Notes: generated by a model from the sequence alone, not told the origin. 60,431 nucleotides of DNA from Muribaculaceae bacterium (GCA_022509105.1 JAFLTV010000010.1:2030-62460), one strand, 5' to 3'; counted from the stretch's first letter, positions 28,878-38,920 are shown. Numbers and translations are program-made.

Positions 28878-29324
28878 ATGGACAGAATAAAGGTAAAGAT
28901 TATAAATAAAAGTCATCATCCTGCTCCGGATTACGGTACTTTTGAGGCTGCAGGCATGGATGTAAGGGCATATTTGCCCGAAGGTTCTATAGTTTTAAAA
29001 CCGGGCCAAAGAGCATTGATACCCACCGGATTATTTATACAGCTCCCGGAAGGTTACGAATGTCAGATTCGTCCACGTTCCGGTCTTGCTTTAAACTATG
29101 GAATTTCAATTGTAAATAGTCCGGGCACTGTTGATGCAGACTATCGTGGCGAGATAGGGGTTATCCTTATCAATTTGGGGCAAGATGACTTTACTGTTAA
29201 TGACGGTGAAAGAATTTGTCAGATGGTCATTACAAGATATTCCCATGTCACTTGGGAACCTGTAAAGGAACTTGATCATACGAAAAGAGAGAAAGGTGCT
29301 TTTGGGCACACGGGAACAGATTGA
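28878..29324 (+). CDS. dut: dUTP diphosphatase Dut
   Basis: 148 residues, a trimeric dUTPase that hydrolyses dUTP to dUMP, keeping uracil out of DNA and feeding thymidylate synthesis. The five motifs are in order: AGMDVRA at 25-31, PRSGL at 66-70, GTVDADYRGE at 83-92, the motif IV region ERICQMVI near 111-118, and a C-terminal GAFGHTGTD. It starts the dut-TPR-DUF4292-envC cluster; this order is familiar in Bacteroidales. Confidence 0.96.
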   Translation: MDRIKVKIINKSHHPAPDYGTFEAAGMDVRAYLPEGSIVLKPGQRALIPTGLFIQLPEGYECQIRPRSGLALNYGISIVNSPGTVDADYRGEIGVILINLGQDDFTVNDGERICQMVITRYSHVTWEPVKELDHTKREKGAFGHTGTD

Positions 29325-29335
29325 TCTGCAAGCAA

Positions 29336-31039
29336 ATGAAGATAAGAAAGATAGCTATTTTAATCGGAGTGGTAAGTTGTTTTGCCGGTGTGTTTGCCAA
29401 CACGGGTGAAACTCGCCGGAAAGCGAAGTATTATTTTACTCAGGGAGCATTGGAGGCATCCCAAAATAATACGGCATCAGCTTATGAATATTTCAAGAAG
29501 GCCTATGAGACGGATCCTTCATACCCGGATGCCGCGTACACTTATGGGAGTCAGAGGCTTTTTATGCAGAACGACACCCTTCAGAGCCCGATAGAAATAA
29601 TGCGTTCGCTTGAAATGATGAAAAGCTATCTTGATGAAAACCCGGGTGATCTTTATGCTTCACAGATGTATGGCTTTATAACAACACGGCTTGACACTTT
29701 GGATGAGGCCATCAGGGTTTATGAAAGAGTCTATGGTCTGATGCCATCTCAGACACAGTTGCTCATGACTCTCGCCGATGTATATATGATGAAGGGAGAA
29801 CCCAAGTCGGCCGTGAATGCAATAGAAAGATATGAAAAGATTGAGGGGAAAAGTGCAGGCGTCAGCTTAAAGAAGGTTACATTTCTTCTCGCTGATAAAG
29901 ACACGGTTCAGGCCATAACTGAAGTTAATGATCTTATAGCCGTTAATCCCCGCGATTCCTATAGCAGGATTTTGAAAGGGAATCTTTATGAATTGGTGGG
30001 TCCTCCCGATTCGGTGTTAGTGGCTTATAAAGAGGCAGAACGAATCTCTCCAGAAAGCGGTGCGGTGAAAATGTCTCTTGCCAATTATTATCGGCAAGTT
30101 GGAGATACGGTGATGCTTGACAATATGGTTTATGAGGCATTATTAAGCGAAGATCTGGAACTTGATGATAAAATTTCAATTTTGGGCGATTATCTTCAGA
30201 AGTTGCTTGATGACAAAGGAGAAAAAAGCCGTGGTGACCATCTTTTCACAGTCTTGAAGGAACAGTATCCGTTAGAACCCGATTTGATAGAGCTATCTTC
30301 AAGATTCAGTGCTGCAAAAGGAGAATTTGAAGAAGCGGCGGAGGAGATAGAATATGCAATAGATCTTGACGTTACTAATGATAGATATTGGCTTATGTTG
30401 ATGAGTTTTCTTCTTGCCGATTCAAGATATTCCGATATAGTTGCAGCCTATGAAAGGGCTCAGAATCATATCGAACCGTCAATGGCCCTGAAAAATCTCT
30501 ATGCAGCTTCTGCTTCGCAACTAAAAGATGGAAAAAGAGCATTGAAGATTATAGATTCTTTGCTTTCGGAAATTAATCCGGAATTGGTTGACGGAGACAT
30601 GGAAACACTGCGCTCTCTAAGGAGCGAGATGGATTATGAAACCTTGGAATGGGTGAGTAGTCTATACTGTAACATAGGAGATATCGACTATAAGTTGGGA
30701 GAGATAAAAAACGGATTCTCAGCTTATGACAAAGCCCTGTTCTTCAATCCGGAGAATACGTTAGCTTTAAATAATTATGCATATTTCCTTGCAGAATCGG
30801 ATCAAGACCTGGAAAAGGCTAAAGAGATGAGTTGGAAGTGTATTGAACTATCCGGGAATAATCCGACTTATCTTGACACTTATGCGTGGATATTGTTTAA
30901 ATTAGGTGACCTCACAAAGGCGCTTGAATATCAGGAGATGGCTATAGAGCTGGCCAAGGAAACTAATGATGATAATGAAGAATATATCCAACACTTAAAC
31001 GAAATAAAGAAAGCTATAGGAGCATCAGCCAACCAATAA
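29336..31039 (+). CDS. Exported tetratricopeptide-repeat protein
   Basis: 567 residues with a signal peptide (about 1-22, ending GVFA). At least eight TPR-like helical pairs follow, for example AYEYFKKAYETDPSYPDAAY, AIRVYERVYGLMPSQTQLLM, and the C-terminal FSAYDKALFFNPENTLALNN then ATYLDTYAWILFK-like LDTYAWILFKLGDLTKALEY. Such scaffolds usually mediate protein contacts in the periplasm. The ATG at 29336 is preferred over an upstream TTG that overlaps dut. Its neighbours suggest an envelope assembly role, which is not proven. Confidence 0.87.
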   Translation: MKIRKIAILIGVVSCFAGVFANTGETRRKAKYYFTQGALEASQNNTASAYEYFKKAYETDPSYPDAAYTYGSQRLFMQNDTLQSPIEIMRSLEMMKSYLDENPGDLYASQMYGFITTRLDTLDEAIRVYERVYGLMPSQTQLLMTLADVYMMKGEPKSAVNAIERYEKIEGKSAGVSLKKVTFLLADKDTVQAITEVNDLIAVNPRDSYSRILKGNLYELVGPPDSVLVAYKEAERISPESGAVKMSLANYYRQVGDTVMLDNMVYEALLSEDLELDDKISILGDYLQKLLDDKGEKSRGDHLFTVLKEQYPLEPDLIELSSRFSAAKGEFEEAAEEIEYAIDLDVTNDRYWLMLMSFLLADSRYSDIVAAYERAQNHIEPSMALKNLYAASASQLKDGKRALKIIDSLLSEINPELVDGDMETLRSLRSEMDYETLEWVSSLYCNIGDIDYKLGEIKNGFSAYDKALFFNPENTLALNNYAYFLAESDQDLEKAKEMSWKCIELSGNNPTYLDTYAWILFKLGDLTKALEYQEMAIELAKETNDDNEEYIQHLNEIKKAIGASANQ

Positions 31040-31119
31040 GGATTAAGAACCTTTTACTTTACAATGAAAGTCGAAGGGAGGATTAGAAAATAAACATAAT
31101 AAGGATGATTATTGGAGAA

Positions 31120-31890
31120 ATGAAAAAAATATTAATATTATGTTTGCTGGCGATAGCCGGATTTTATTCTGTTGATTTAAGTGCAAAGAAGGCCGATTTT
31201 GAAGCCTTGGGAGTAGAGATTCCGTCATATCCGGAATGGGAAAAAGTCACTTTGACAGGTAAATTGAAAATGAAAGGGCTCCCATTGTCTCCTTCAATCA
31301 GAGTCTATATGGAGAAAGACCAACTGATAGAGCTTTCAATAAGAGTTACTTTCATGGGAGAAGTTGGAAGAATTATCATGACTCCTGAGGAAGTGTTGGG
31401 GATAAATAAAATAAAGAAAACCTATACAAAAGAAAATATTGATAAGTTTTTAAAATATTACCCCGGTAATTTCTCAGATGTGCAAGAGATGCTTTTGGGA
31501 AGAGTTGTTTTCCCGGGTTATGGTGTTATAAATGATATTGTGGCAGACTATATAGACGTGTCGGTGATAGATGAGGTAAATTTTGCAGCTGTGCCTAATG
31601 AGACTGCATCAATACCGGGTTTTGATTACGGTTATCTTGTAAATTCAGCCTTCTCACCGTCCGTGTTGCTCGTTGTGCCAACCAACAGAGAAGACATTAA
31701 TTTTACTGTGTCCTATTCTTATGAGAAGTCCGGCTATAATCTGATTTTTAGTTTTACCGAAGGCAACAAAGGAATGAGTGCCACTTTGGATTTTAATAAC
31801 CCTCAGTGGAGCGGAGATCCCCTTAAAGCAATAGGATATGAAAAATATCGAGAATTGTCTATGATCGACTTTTTGAAGAATCTATATTAA
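31120..31890 (+). CDS. DUF4292 exported protein
   Basis: 256 residues with a signal peptide (MKKILILCLLAIAGFYSV, cleavage near 25). The mature part is beta-rich with the pattern of DUF4292: TLTGKLKMKGLPLSPSIRVY, IIMTPEEVLGINKIKKTY, and a long C-terminal beta region. The fold may resemble outer-membrane lipoprotein carriers, but function is not established. I chose the ATG at 31120, preceded by a GGAG site, over the one at 31105. It lies 80 nt after the TPR gene and 79 nt before envC. Confidence 0.8.
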   Translation: MKKILILCLLAIAGFYSVDLSAKKADFEALGVEIPSYPEWEKVTLTGKLKMKGLPLSPSIRVYMEKDQLIELSIRVTFMGEVGRIIMTPEEVLGINKIKKTYTKENIDKFLKYYPGNFSDVQEMLLGRVVFPGYGVINDIVADYIDVSVIDEVNFAAVPNETASIPGFDYGYLVNSAFSPSVLLVVPTNREDINFTVSYSYEKSGYNLIFSFTEGNKGMSATLDFNNPQWSGDPLKAIGYEKYRELSMIDFLKNLY

Positions 31891-31969
31891 AATAAATAGA
31901 TTCGTCACAAATTTAAACAAAATTACGAGCACGGAGAGGATAAGGTAGAAAAGATATTTGATTGTTTAA

Positions 31970-33547
31970 ATGAAAATTATAAATAAGAAAAAATTAATAC
32001 TAATAGTTTTATTGTTGACTATTTCAGGGTTGCCCCATTCCTCTTTGTCAAATGCCCAAAGGAAAGCTAATAGTCCTACAACATCTGAAGAGGCAAAAAA
32101 GCAACAGAGAGCTACAGAAAACGAAATAAGAGAAACGGAACAACAGCTCAAGGAGAATGAGAAACAGGTAAAAAAGGAATTGACTCAGCTGGGTAAGCTT
32201 GAAGGAGAGATTCAGGATACACAGGGGAAAATAAAGATTTTGAGTGGTCGACTGACAGAGCTCTCAGGAAAGATTAACAGTCTTGAAGCCGGTATTTCTA
32301 AAAATGAGAAGGAGCTTGAAAAATTAAGGGCAGAATATCTTAAGGCTGTTAAGAAAATGCGGGTAACGCGAAAAAATAAATCAGATTTGGCCTTTATTTT
32401 CTCTTCAAGCAGCTTTAATCAAGCCATAAGAAGAATGAGATATCTTCGTGAGTTTTCAGATTGGAAAAACCGACAGAGCAGTGAAATCAATGCCAAGATA
32501 GCTGATTTAAAGAATCAGAAAGATGCTTTGGCAAAGGCGAGGGAGGAAGAAAAGAATGCCCTTACCATGCAAAAAAACAACGAAAAGAGACTTGAAATCC
32601 AACATAATCAAGAAGAAACCCTTCTTGCTCAATTGAGAGAACATGGAGAGGCCTTGCAAAGTCATTTGAAGAAAAAACAGGCGGAAGCCAATAAGCTTAA
32701 CAGCCTCGTTTCTAATCTCATTGCTCAGGAGCAGCAGCAAAGAGAGGCTCAGTGGCAAAAAGAAGAGGCTAAGCGTCAGGAAGAATTGCGCAGAAAAGAG
32801 GAAGAAAGACAGAAAGAGGAACAACGGAAAAGAGAAGAGCAAAGAATGAAGGAGGAACAACTTGCTCAAAATTCCGTCCCAAAGCCTGAACCTAAAAATG
32901 AACCTGTAAAGAAAGAACCGACGGTTTCCCCAAAAGATGAAAGTGATAATGTGGCAGAGGCTAAGCCGAGACAACGAAAGAAAAAGGAAACAAGTCCCTC
33001 TGCAGAATCCGGAAAGAAAGTTGAAGTTACAACGATGGAGACCGACGATGCTTCCGAATTTGCGAGAGTAAGAAAAAGAGCCCCGAGAGGGGAGGCCGGC
33101 ACTGCTAAACAAAATGAGCCGGAGGTAAAAGCGGCAAACTTCCAGGATATGAAAGGGAAATTGCCTAATCCTGTTGCAGGAAGTTTTAAAGTCACATCCA
33201 GATTCGGGCGACAAACCCTTCCTGATCTTCCGGGAGTTGAATATGATAATCCCGGGATCGATGCTGAAGTCAACACCGGTGCTTCTGCTTTGGCAGTATA
33301 TAAAGGTAAAGTTTCCGGAGTTTATTTATTACCCGGTTACAACACGGTTGTTATAGTGAATCATGACGGATATTACACAGTCTATGGGAATATTGCTTCG
33401 GCAAGTGTAAAAGTTGGTGATACTGTGAACACCGGGCAGACTTTAGGCACAGTGGTTGCAGATGATGATAACCCGGGCCATGGAACTATTCATTTCGAAG
33501 TCTGGAAAAATCGGGAGAAGATGAATCCCATGGAATGGCTCAAATAA
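31970..33547 (+). CDS. EnvC-like murein hydrolase activator with degenerate LytM domain
   Basis: 525 residues: signal segment (about 1-28), a long charged coiled coil (about 40-300), a low-complexity Lys/Glu/Pro linker, and a C-terminal LytM/M23 domain from about 390. The M23 zinc ligands are largely lost: the HxGID motif is NPGID and the HxH motif is TIH. E. coli EnvC is likewise a non-catalytic activator of amidases, so the same role in cell separation is likely here. The last gene of the dut cluster; it converges with the flippase gene 12 nt away. Confidence 0.88.
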   Translation: MKIINKKKLILIVLLLTISGLPHSSLSNAQRKANSPTTSEEAKKQQRATENEIRETEQQLKENEKQVKKELTQLGKLEGEIQDTQGKIKILSGRLTELSGKINSLEAGISKNEKELEKLRAEYLKAVKKMRVTRKNKSDLAFIFSSSSFNQAIRRMRYLREFSDWKNRQSSEINAKIADLKNQKDALAKAREEEKNALTMQKNNEKRLEIQHNQEETLLAQLREHGEALQSHLKKKQAEANKLNSLVSNLIAQEQQQREAQWQKEEAKRQEELRRKEEERQKEEQRKREEQRMKEEQLAQNSVPKPEPKNEPVKKEPTVSPKDESDNVAEAKPRQRKKKETSPSAESGKKVEVTTMETDDASEFARVRKRAPRGEAGTAKQNEPEVKAANFQDMKGKLPNPVAGSFKVTSRFGRQTLPDLPGVEYDNPGIDAEVNTGASALAVYKGKVSGVYLLPGYNTVVIVNHDGYYTVYGNIASASVKVGDTVNTGQTLGTVVADDDNPGHGTIHFEVWKNREKMNPMEWLK

Positions 33548-33559
33548 GGCTACAATGTT

Positions 33560-35044
33560 TTATGAAGCTTTGATGTCCTTTATCTTGGCTTTCAGGTTAA
33601 TTACCGACCAGATTATGGCTATAAGAGAGGAAAGTGACATCACAATGTAAGAAATCCATGGATTGGGGATGAATGCGGCAAAGAAGCAAATGCAAACTAA
33701 AAGAGCTCCCGCTACATAATTGTAAGCTGCTCCGGAGGAAAATTTATATCCATATAAACGATGGTTCACAAAATAATAAAGGATAATGCAGAAAGCATTG
33801 TCAGCTACCAAGGCATAACCCAGACCTATGAGACCGAAAAAATAGAAACCAACGCAACTCAAGGTAAGTGTCATGACATTGGCCGTGACTCCTTCAAGCA
33901 TAAAAAATACTTTTTTGTTCCCTTTTGCAAAAGTGATGTATGCCATAGGGAAAGAGAAAGCTCTAAGCATCATTCCTAATCCCATCCATCTCATAAGAGG
34001 AGAAATCTGATGGAAACTTTCTGCAAGAAGCACTCTGATTAAAAGAGGTGTCGTGAGTATAAGCAGGGTCATGGCAGGCGTTATCAGCCAAGCGACAACT
34101 TCCGACTGACGGTTGACAGCCATAGTCATCAGTGAATTATTATCAGCCACTTTTGAAAGACGTGGAAAATAATCCATCGCCAATGCGGAGAAAATAATTC
34201 CGGCATATTGGTTGGTCACTGAATTTGCTGCCTGGTAAAGACCTACTTCATCCATGGAACCATAAATTCTGACAAAAAGATTGATTATATACCCGAACAG
34301 AGTAGTTATAAGGTCCCCGGCCATCAATACAATGCCAAGGAGCAGAATTTTTCTGATAATTTCCTTATTAAATTTCCAAGAGAAAAGAGAGATGGATTTT
34401 ATGCCACATTTATGAAGATTATAAGAGTAAAAAATAAATAATGCCAATGTAATGGCAAGAATTGCGGGCACAATGGCAATGAATCCGAAAATATAATAAA
34501 GAGGCACTCCTATAATCAAACCCGATAAGCTTCCGACTATTGATGCCCTTGATATTTTCTTTACCTCATGAAGGGCTTGCAGAACGGAAAGTTCCCCGGC
34601 ACTATAAATTCCAAAAAACACTGCGGCTCCGAGAATCATGAATTGCCACCACATGTCTGAATTCCCGAAGGTTAGACGGCTGAGTGGCACACAGAAAGCC
34701 ACACATATTAATAATCCCAGAAGGGAAGTTATGCGGAAAAGTTTTAGAGAGGAGTTTATGATTAAATTTTTCTCTGTTAGATTATCAGTGGCGGCTATTT
34801 CTCGCAATGCCGACTGATTAGCTCCAAGGGAACTTAGACGTTGAATTGTGTTTGAAGCGCTGTTGAAAAGAGAGTTTATACCCATTCCTTCAGGCCCCAG
34901 AATTACTGCCACAAATTTTCCTCTAATCAGAGTGACTATGATATTAAGAATCTGCACTCCCCCGAAATAAGACGTGCCTTTCAGTATATCCCGATATGAG
35001 GATATTTTCTTTGTCTCAGTATTTTTCGGCTGATCGTCTTCCAT
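33560..35044 (-). CDS. Polysaccharide flippase, Wzx/MOP family
   Basis: 494 residues with about 12 to 14 hydrophobic helices. The start SYFGGVQILNIIVTLIRGKF and the following VILGPEGMGINSLF are typical of O-antigen or capsule lipid-linked sugar flippases. It would move undecaprenyl-linked repeat units across the inner membrane. A divergent GT2 gene is next to it. No polymerase or ligase is nearby, so the exact glycan is unknown. Confidence 0.88.
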   Translation of the reverse strand: MEDDQPKNTETKKISSYRDILKGTSYFGGVQILNIIVTLIRGKFVAVILGPEGMGINSLFNSASNTIQRLSSLGANQSALREIAATDNLTEKNLIINSSLKLFRITSLLGLLICVAFCVPLSRLTFGNSDMWWQFMILGAAVFFGIYSAGELSVLQALHEVKKISRASIVGSLSGLIIGVPLYYIFGFIAIVPAILAITLALFIFYSYNLHKCGIKSISLFSWKFNKEIIRKILLLGIVLMAGDLITTLFGYIINLFVRIYGSMDEVGLYQAANSVTNQYAGIIFSALAMDYFPRLSKVADNNSLMTMAVNRQSEVVAWLITPAMTLLILTTPLLIRVLLAESFHQISPLMRWMGLGMMLRAFSFPMAYITFAKGNKKVFFMLEGVTANVMTLTLSCVGFYFFGLIGLGYALVADNAFCIILYYFVNHRLYGYKFSSGAAYNYVAGALLVCICFFAAFIPNPWISYIVMSLSSLIAIIWSVINLKAKIKDIKAS

Positions 35045-35159
35045 TGTAATAGGTAGCCCGTTTATAGCGGAGGTAATGAATAGAGTATGAAAAAGAAATT
35101 AATCTACATAACTAACGGAGGAAAATTATAAAAATTAACCGTGAGAGGAAATATTTGGT

Positions 35160-35167
35160 TAAATTTG
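35160..35167 (+). promoter_or_regulatory. -7 element flush with the GT2 start codon
   Basis: TAAATTTG ends 4 nt before the ATG of the glycosyltransferase. If used, transcription would start at or within the start codon. No TTTG is present at the -33 distance. Confidence 0.45.
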
Positions 35168-35171
35168 CGTT

Positions 35172-36101
35172 ATGAAGCCAAAGGTGAGCGTCATAGTTCC
35201 GGTGTTGAACCGTGAAAAGCTGGTAATCCGTTGTCTTGAGAGCATAAAAAGACAACGGGTGAGACCCTACGAATTAATAGTTATAGACAATGGTTCGGCG
35301 GATGGCACTGTAAATGCAGTTACGCAATGGATGCTTTCTAATGGCGGCACAAGAATGAAAATGCACATCCATGAAGAGAAAAGAAGGGGAGCCTGTCGGG
35401 CACGTCAGAAAGGGCTGGAAAACGCTAAGGGTGATTTTGTCCTCTTCTTCGATTCAGACGATGAAATGGAGCCGGAGCTTATAGCGGAGTCCATTAAAAA
35501 CGCAGATTCAAAAATTGATATTGTATGCTGGAAATGCCGGATAAATTTGTTGAATGGAGGGAAAAAAGTCTCTCCCTTCGATCCTGATCATCCTGTGGAA
35601 AATCATCTGATTCATTCTTTGCTGCGCCCTCAGGGATATATGGTGAGAAGAGATTACCTGATAAAGAGGGGTGGTTGGGAAAAAAACTTAAAAGTTTGGA
35701 ACGATTATGAATTAGGCCTCAGATTATTGATAGGTAATCCAAAAATCAAAGGAATAAATAAAATCTTGGCTACCATTCATTCTCAGAAAGATTCAATCAC
35801 GGGGAAAGATTTCTCACATAAAGAGGGAGAATGGGAAAAGATCCTTCAGGAGATGGAGCATGAAAATAATTCAGGAAATCATCCTGAAAAAAAGAATATA
35901 GGGAAGATAATAACCTACAGAGAAATTATTCTTGCGGCTCATTATGCTAAAGAGGGAAATAAATCCGCTGCGAATCGTCTTTATCTATCAGCAATAAAAA
36001 AAGCCTCATCATCAGACAAGGCTCTTTTAAGGATAGCATATTATTATACAAGGAGAGGAGGCAGAGGTATATGGCGTTTATTGCGCCATCTTTATATTTA
36101 A
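35172..36101 (+). CDS. Family 2 glycosyltransferase
   Basis: 309 residues. The GT-A fold signatures are VSVIVPVLNREKLVIRCLES at 5-24, ELIVIDNGSADGT at 34-46, and the DxD-type FFDSDDEMEPE near 92-102. It adds a sugar from a nucleotide donor, probably to an envelope glycan, as a flippase gene lies divergently upstream. The C-terminal 90 residues are basic and helical, perhaps membrane-associated. A possible leaderless transcript is discussed separately. Confidence 0.9.
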   Translation: MKPKVSVIVPVLNREKLVIRCLESIKRQRVRPYELIVIDNGSADGTVNAVTQWMLSNGGTRMKMHIHEEKRRGACRARQKGLENAKGDFVLFFDSDDEMEPELIAESIKNADSKIDIVCWKCRINLLNGGKKVSPFDPDHPVENHLIHSLLRPQGYMVRRDYLIKRGGWEKNLKVWNDYELGLRLLIGNPKIKGINKILATIHSQKDSITGKDFSHKEGEWEKILQEMEHENNSGNHPEKKNIGKIITYREIILAAHYAKEGNKSAANRLYLSAIKKASSSDKALLRIAYYYTRRGGRGIWRLLRHLYI

Positions 36102-36176
36102 GAAAATTTCTTTCTATGTCAAGCCGGTTATTTTCATTTAAATTTTGAAACTTCTGCTGTCTTAATTTTAACTCAG

Positions 36177-37334
36177 CTATTTTTTTCGTCTTCTCACCGA
36201 TTTTTCAGCGCTTGAATTCGTTACTGAATTATTTATTTTCGGCTTCTTCGAGGATTGTTTCTTGGTTTTCTTTTTGGCTCTTGCCGATGAAGAATCTTGA
36301 ATCACATTGTCTTCTGTCACGGTGACAACAGTTTCATCTCCTATGCCGTCGATTGTGCGCTCCGGGAGCTCATCAACCGAAACCACCGTCAGATCTCCAT
36401 CTTTCTTTTTCTTTTCTTCGGCCGCTTTCATGGCAAGATATTCTTCCCGGGTTGGCACCCAAAGATCTTTTGCATAATTTCTCAGACGATTGTCGATTGA
36501 ATCCTGAGCATGTTTAAGATCATCTTCATCCGGAAACATCTGAGCCAGCGAAAGGTTTCTCATGTTTCTGGTCTTATAAATCTCGCCGTCATAAAGTCCG
36601 AGATTGAAATAATCATCAAGAGAATATTGAGGAAGATTATTGTCGTCGCTTATAAACACATATTGCTGGGCCAAATAGGGACGTAAGGCATCAAATTTCA
36701 CCCAAAACATCGGATAACGGGCTTCTCCGCCATAATCTCCATATCGGTTCAATACCGGACAAATCGCTTCCACTTTTGTCTTCATGGAATTGGTGCGGCG
36801 GTCGAATTCCCATTTTTCAATTATATAATAATTGAGCACCTGATTGGAAGGCACATCTGCCTCATCTATTTCATATTTGGGATTTTTCTCTGTAGATCCT
36901 TTTGCCTGTCGGGCATATATTCCAAAACGGTCTAACATTTCACCCACTTTGATCTTATATTGGTCTGTGAAAATCTCACGCCCGTCTAAATATTCATATG
37001 CCGGGATTTTACCATCAATTACATTACCCAGTATAATGCGGAAAAGATTCAGCTGTCCGTCGATGATGTCTTCCGGATAATAAAGAGCGGCATTTGCCCC
37101 GTTTTCAAGATCGATTCTCCGATAAACCTGCTTGGAATATTCCAGGTCGGCTTCATGAGTTTGGTTTGATTCAAAGAATGAACTCATTCGGTCGGTCACC
37201 TGTCCGTTGGTTTTTGATTCCTTCTTGTCTTTTTCATTTCGTTTACGCACTCCGCCGGCATTATCCACCTGAGCACTGACAGATAGAGAGACGATTAAAA
37301 GAGCAGAGGATAATAAAGCTTTATATATTTTCAT
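36177..37334 (-). CDS. porN: T9SS component PorN/GldN
   Basis: 385 residues with a signal peptide (from MKIYKALLSSALLIVSLSVSA). The body matches GldN/PorN: ADLEYSKQVYRRIDLENGANA, LFRIILGNVIDGKIPAYEYLDG, YYIIEKWEFDRRTNSMKTKVE. PorN joins PorK in the periplasmic ring under the outer membrane of the type IX secretion system. The C-terminal 70 residues are lysine-rich and low in complexity. I start at 37334; longer frames to 37367 would overlap porM and lack a clean signal. Last gene of the T9SS operon. Confidence 0.93.
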   Translation of the reverse strand: MKIYKALLSSALLIVSLSVSAQVDNAGGVRKRNEKDKKESKTNGQVTDRMSSFFESNQTHEADLEYSKQVYRRIDLENGANAALYYPEDIIDGQLNLFRIILGNVIDGKIPAYEYLDGREIFTDQYKIKVGEMLDRFGIYARQAKGSTEKNPKYEIDEADVPSNQVLNYYIIEKWEFDRRTNSMKTKVEAICPVLNRYGDYGGEARYPMFWVKFDALRPYLAQQYVFISDDNNLPQYSLDDYFNLGLYDGEIYKTRNMRNLSLAQMFPDEDDLKHAQDSIDNRLRNYAKDLWVPTREEYLAMKAAEEKKKKDGDLTVVSVDELPERTIDGIGDETVVTVTEDNVIQDSSSARAKKKTKKQSSKKPKINNSVTNSSAEKSVRRRKK

Positions 37335-37363
37335 GACAGATTTCTTTTTTGTCATTAGAATTA

Positions 37364-38920
37364 TCAATTAAGAGATACTTGCATCGGAGATATTTCACGA
37401 GTGACTCCGTCGGGCCCTTTTGCCTTTACATTTGAGATAAAGAAAGTGGCTCCCGGTTTAAGCCTTCTGAATTGTTCTTTTTGTCGGGCTGAAAAGCTTG
37501 CCCCGTCGGAATTTTCCGGTATCGCATTGCCCATTTGGTCAAAGAAAACAGTGGAGAAGGATACCACAGAATAACTCACGTTAAGGATGTCATCGTCAAG
37601 GGCGGCTCCAAGTTTATCGGCTTCCATAAGAGCTGCTTTAGAGATTCTTTTCGGAGCCCCTTTGTAATGACCGTCTTTCAATGCAATATAGGCAGTCGGG
37701 TCAGGCAGTTTTCTCACTCTAAACGTCATTGAGCCAACTTGCTGGGAACGACCGTCTACAGTAGCGTTTACGGATATAACGGCCTCGGCGCCAATTTGCG
37801 CAGGTCGGGCAATCCATGTGTCGCCATTCCTTGTGAGTGATCCGTTAGTCATATTGGCCTGAATTGCGCTCATAGGCACTCCCGGAACTGAAATGCTTAT
37901 AGGGTTGTCAATACCCATATAAAGCACATTCATCATTGTGGGAGATATTGTGGCCATGGGTTCCATCACAGTGTAGGTTGATGAAAAGTTACGACGATCA
38001 ATCGAACCGTCGCCACGAGGCACCTCAATATATCCGTTGTAAGTGTGAGTTCCGACAGAAGATGCCGTAAACTCATAATGACCGTTATTGAGTCGGCTGC
38101 CGTTGACAAAAACAGATGGACGCTGGGTAGTGTCAAGCGCCGCAAGCACTATTTCCGCTGAATATTTGCCCCCGCGCATCACCATGCTCGAAACCGGAAT
38201 CACAAAGGCATTCAATTCATTCACACGAATATCTGTGATATCCACGTTTGTGATGATATTTGCCAAAGCCTCGCCCTCTGCCTGACGAATATCATTTTGA
38301 AGTTTTGACAACAGCGTCAGGGCCGCAACAGCCGGCATATTGTCAAACATCTTCTCTTCCCATGTGAGAGGTGCTCCGTCGCTATTTGTTGCCGGTTTTA
38401 TATCCGTAGACAACATATTTAAGATAGCTTCTCTCTTTAAAGAATCAGTGAGAAGCTCAGACACCGTTATTGTGTATTGATCCACCTGTTGCTTAAGGTT
38501 TCTTCCGCTTCTTGTTGCCGGGTTGAGCATTGTCACGGAAGCGGCTTCAAGATCGTCTAAGTTTATCAGGTTAGTCGGATCTCCGTTTGGACCGTCGGCC
38601 TGTTTGGCGATTGCCAGTTTGAGGGAGTCTATTGTATTAAGCAGATTTAACGACTGTTGACGAAGTATAGACCCTTTTTCCAGCCAGGGACCGACCTTAA
38701 CGGGATTTTTTTCATAAAGATCTTCGAGGTATTGAAATTGTATTTCATTCTTAGCCGCCATATTCAGGTTTGTGCGGTGTAGTCCGTCATGCACCTGAGT
38801 AAAACCATTAAGCACATCGCTGGAGACGTTAAGAGCCAGCATGGCCGTAAGGACGATATACATAAGGTTTATCATCCTCTGTCGTGGCGACATTCTTGAT
38901 ACATTATTACCTGAAGCCAT
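37364..38920 (-). CDS. porM: T9SS motor protein PorM/GldM
   Basis: 518 residues. A short cytoplasmic start (RMSPRQR) leads into one transmembrane helix, MINLMYIVLTAMLALNVSS, then a long periplasmic part. Family hallmarks include the early NEIQFQYLEDLYEKNP segment, VMRGGKYSAEIVLAALDT, and the C-terminal ISPMQVSLN. Several PorM helices bundle with PorL to convert proton flow into force that drives secretion and, in gliders, motility. 29 nt before porN and 32 nt after porL. Confidence 0.96.
   Translation of the reverse strand: MASGNNVSRMSPRQRMINLMYIVLTAMLALNVSSDVLNGFTQVHDGLHRTNLNMAAKNEIQFQYLEDLYEKNPVKVGPWLEKGSILRQQSLNLLNTIDSLKLAIAKQADGPNGDPTNLINLDDLEAASVTMLNPATRSGRNLKQQVDQYTITVSELLTDSLKREAILNMLSTDIKPATNSDGAPLTWEEKMFDNMPAVAALTLLSKLQNDIRQAEGEALANIITNVDITDIRVNELNAFVIPVSSMVMRGGKYSAEIVLAALDTTQRPSVFVNGSRLNNGHYEFTASSVGTHTYNGYIEVPRGDGSIDRRNFSSTYTVMEPMATISPTMMNVLYMGIDNPISISVPGVPMSAIQANMTNGSLTRNGDTWIARPAQIGAEAVISVNATVDGRSQQVGSMTFRVRKLPDPTAYIALKDGHYKGAPKRISKAALMEADKLGAALDDDILNVSYSVVSFSTVFFDQMGNAIPENSDGASFSARQKEQFRRLKPGATFFISNVKAKGPDGVTREISPMQVSLN

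Noticed and set aside
32507..33214. Long minus-strand ORFs (235 and 136 residues) within the EnvC-like gene.
   Set aside because: The Phe/Leu-rich translation mirrors the Lys/Glu-rich coiled coil of the real gene.
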